Shown: one piece after another, positions 62,492-64,000 of the stretch | How positions within the stretch are numbered: position 1 is the first letter of the stretch | Layout of the letters: each line of letters starts with the position of its first letter | DNA from: Phoronis australis | Taxonomy: Eukaryota > Phoronida > Phoronidae | Assembly (NCBI GenBank): GCA_002633005.1 | Contig: NMRA01000020.1 | Span: forward strand, 271,621 to 335,620 | Direction: 5' to 3' | DNA length: 64,000 bases | Notes under the pieces: generated by a model | The model's input: the letters and a program-made list of their open reading frames with translations, nothing else | Databases searched by the model: none | What the model was told of the DNA's origin: nothing | Translations under genes and position numbers: made by a program

Positions 62492-63168
62492 AATTACTCA
62501 GCCATGGTAGTGTTTCAGGAGTATTCTCCAGACCAATGTTCCAGGCAACTCCCATTCAGGTCAAGTTTCACAGTTGTTATGTGATGAAAAGATTGTCAGT
62601 GAATTAGCTCTGGAAGTAAATTGTATGTTCAAAGTGATAGAGACCAGTAATTATGTTTTCTGTGATATGTGAAATGATGGCCAGTGTTAGAGCCTTTTGA
62701 TACACCTGTTATTTGAGGTGTCCAAGGTCAATAAACTATCAGTAACTTGGATTGATCGGAATGGTTTGAAATAACACTTGATAATTTGTTGATATTGTTA
62801 TGATATACTCACTGATTGAAGGTAAGTGGATTATAATTAATGGTATTGATTAATTATTGTACCTTGATGTTGCCAGAGAAACATCAGTGTATTCGTATTT
62901 GTGCACTGAACGTCAAAACTATTCAGACAAATTGACAAGGAATTCTGCGTCACGACGACTGGGTTGAAGCCGAGTTCATCCTCAGACTAGCCTATCTTTG
63001 TGTTTGAGAATAAGGGGAATCAGTCTGGTGGCTAAGCCATTCTGTAATTAGAATTTTACCTTCATGATGATAGTCGGTAGTCGTCATTTTTGCTGTTAGC
63101 AGAATTAGCCATTGTGACGGGAAACGGTATTTTGTCTGATTGCTGAATGTAAGTTAAAATGCGAATAC

Positions 63169-63413
63169 GGTAAAATGTCACCAATTTACGACACAATATG
63201 TCCGACAGCTGAAATTTTTGTTGTGATTCTCATTTTGTCATTGAAGGTATGTAGCACTATATGAATGACTTTCTATGTTGAAGTTCTGTACCTTACTTAT
63301 CACCTGATAATGTTTTGAGAGACAGTGGGCATCAACAACAGTGTTAGAAGCATTTGAAAAATAAAAAGGATAATTTCAGCAATTATTGTTGTCCAAAACT
63401 GGTGAGATTTTAT
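63169..63413. mobile_element. MITE, GGTAAAAT-ended family, copy A
   Basis: Left GGTAAAATGTCACCAATTTA then CGACACAATATGTCCGACAG; right TTGTTGTCCAAAACTGGTGA then GATTTTATT. At about 245 bp it is the longest and one of the best-preserved copies. Confidence 0.75.
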
Positions 63414-64000
63414 TGCAGCTCATTATCTGGAAATGATTTAGGATGTACTCTCTGCAACATCATTTTAATTTAATGTAGCTGTTGAACGCCTCGTATTCAT
63501 TCGTTTTTTTCAATCCTTGGTGACGAGTCGGCCTGCAGAAAATCATGTTACAGTCCAGAATTAGTAAATTGTGCAATGAATGACAGAGTTCTCTCTGGGC
63601 GAAAATTCAAACAAGGTACAAATTGCATGTCATGTCCTGGCGCAGTAATCTTACTATTAATTTGCTGTAGTTACACGTTATTTTCACTTGCGATGCATGT
63701 CACTGTTATTTTTACTGCCAAATATTAATTATAAAAATACCATTTACAATTTGATTTCAATCACTGGCCAAAAGCAGGAAAAATCGGAATTTTCAAACAC
63801 GGCTCAAAAGTTTAACGCTGCTCAGGGCATTTCAAACATGACTCAAGATTTCCAAACATGGTACAAAATATTTCAAAGGTGGTGCTGCATCATGTTTAAA
63901 TGTATGCAGTGACTAATTTACTGTTCACGTGTACTGTGTACAGCTTTTAGGTGGAATCTGGGACGAAGTCAGTTAGTTTCCGATCCACGTCGCTGTTAAT

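Larger units (their letters stand above)
49402..64000 (+). other. Intron / intergenic DNA of the unidentified plus-strand gene
   Basis: A 14.6-kb AT-rich stretch in which I find no recognisable protein domain. It contains the MITE copies and minisatellites listed separately, a possible polyA site at 59879, and two or three candidate exons with good acceptors. If 61833-62068 is the last exon, most of this is intron. Confidence 0.4.

Overview
The window is eukaryotic. Genes are split by GT-AG introns of up to about 9 kb, the base composition is AT-rich, interspersed repeats are dense, and there is no operon structure. Gene content (CAP/CRISP-type secreted protein with a Cys-rich tail, riboflavin transporter, THAP zinc finger, two-Ig-domain membrane receptor) together with an R2/NeSL-like LINE and a Mutator-like transposase fits a marine invertebrate metazoan such as an amphioxus, hemichordate, echinoderm, mollusc or cnidarian. 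I cannot name the species from sequence alone.

Layout, left to right: 1-1790 is a decayed non-LTR retrotransposon (minus). 3349-11606 is a secreted CAP-superfamily gene (plus, nine proposed exons); its last intron holds a frameshifted Mutator-like transposase (9724-10562). 11607-15390 is intergenic and contains a tRNA-derived SINE head, a perfect 20-bp palindrome and a 986-bp inverted-repeat transposon with 286-bp TIRs and a 9-bp target duplication. 15394-16620 is a THAP-domain gene (minus), apparently frameshifted, with a small Met-rich ORF in its intron. 17520-23064 is an SLC52-type riboflavin transporter (plus, three exons that join to exactly 478 codons). 23065-32955 has no gene I can support. 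32956-49042 is a five-exon Ig-superfamily receptor (minus, 379 aa) with signal peptide, V-like and C2-like domains, one membrane span and a PPEY-bearing tail. At 49374, 331 bp from the receptor start codon, a plus-strand first coding exon opens a second gene divergently from the same CCAAT-box region; its remaining exons are not settled. The rest, to 64000, is mostly intron or intergenic DNA.

In each multi-exon model the splice phases were checked by hand, and the joined lengths of the transporter and the receptor are exact multiples of three. The genes do not form a pathway: one product is secreted, one imports riboflavin, one is a cell-surface receptor and one is a DNA-binding domain protein. 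The most distinctive content is mobile DNA: at least six families of inverted-repeat elements, one of which (ends GGTAAAAT.TCACCA) recurs at least six times between 40 and 63.4 kb.
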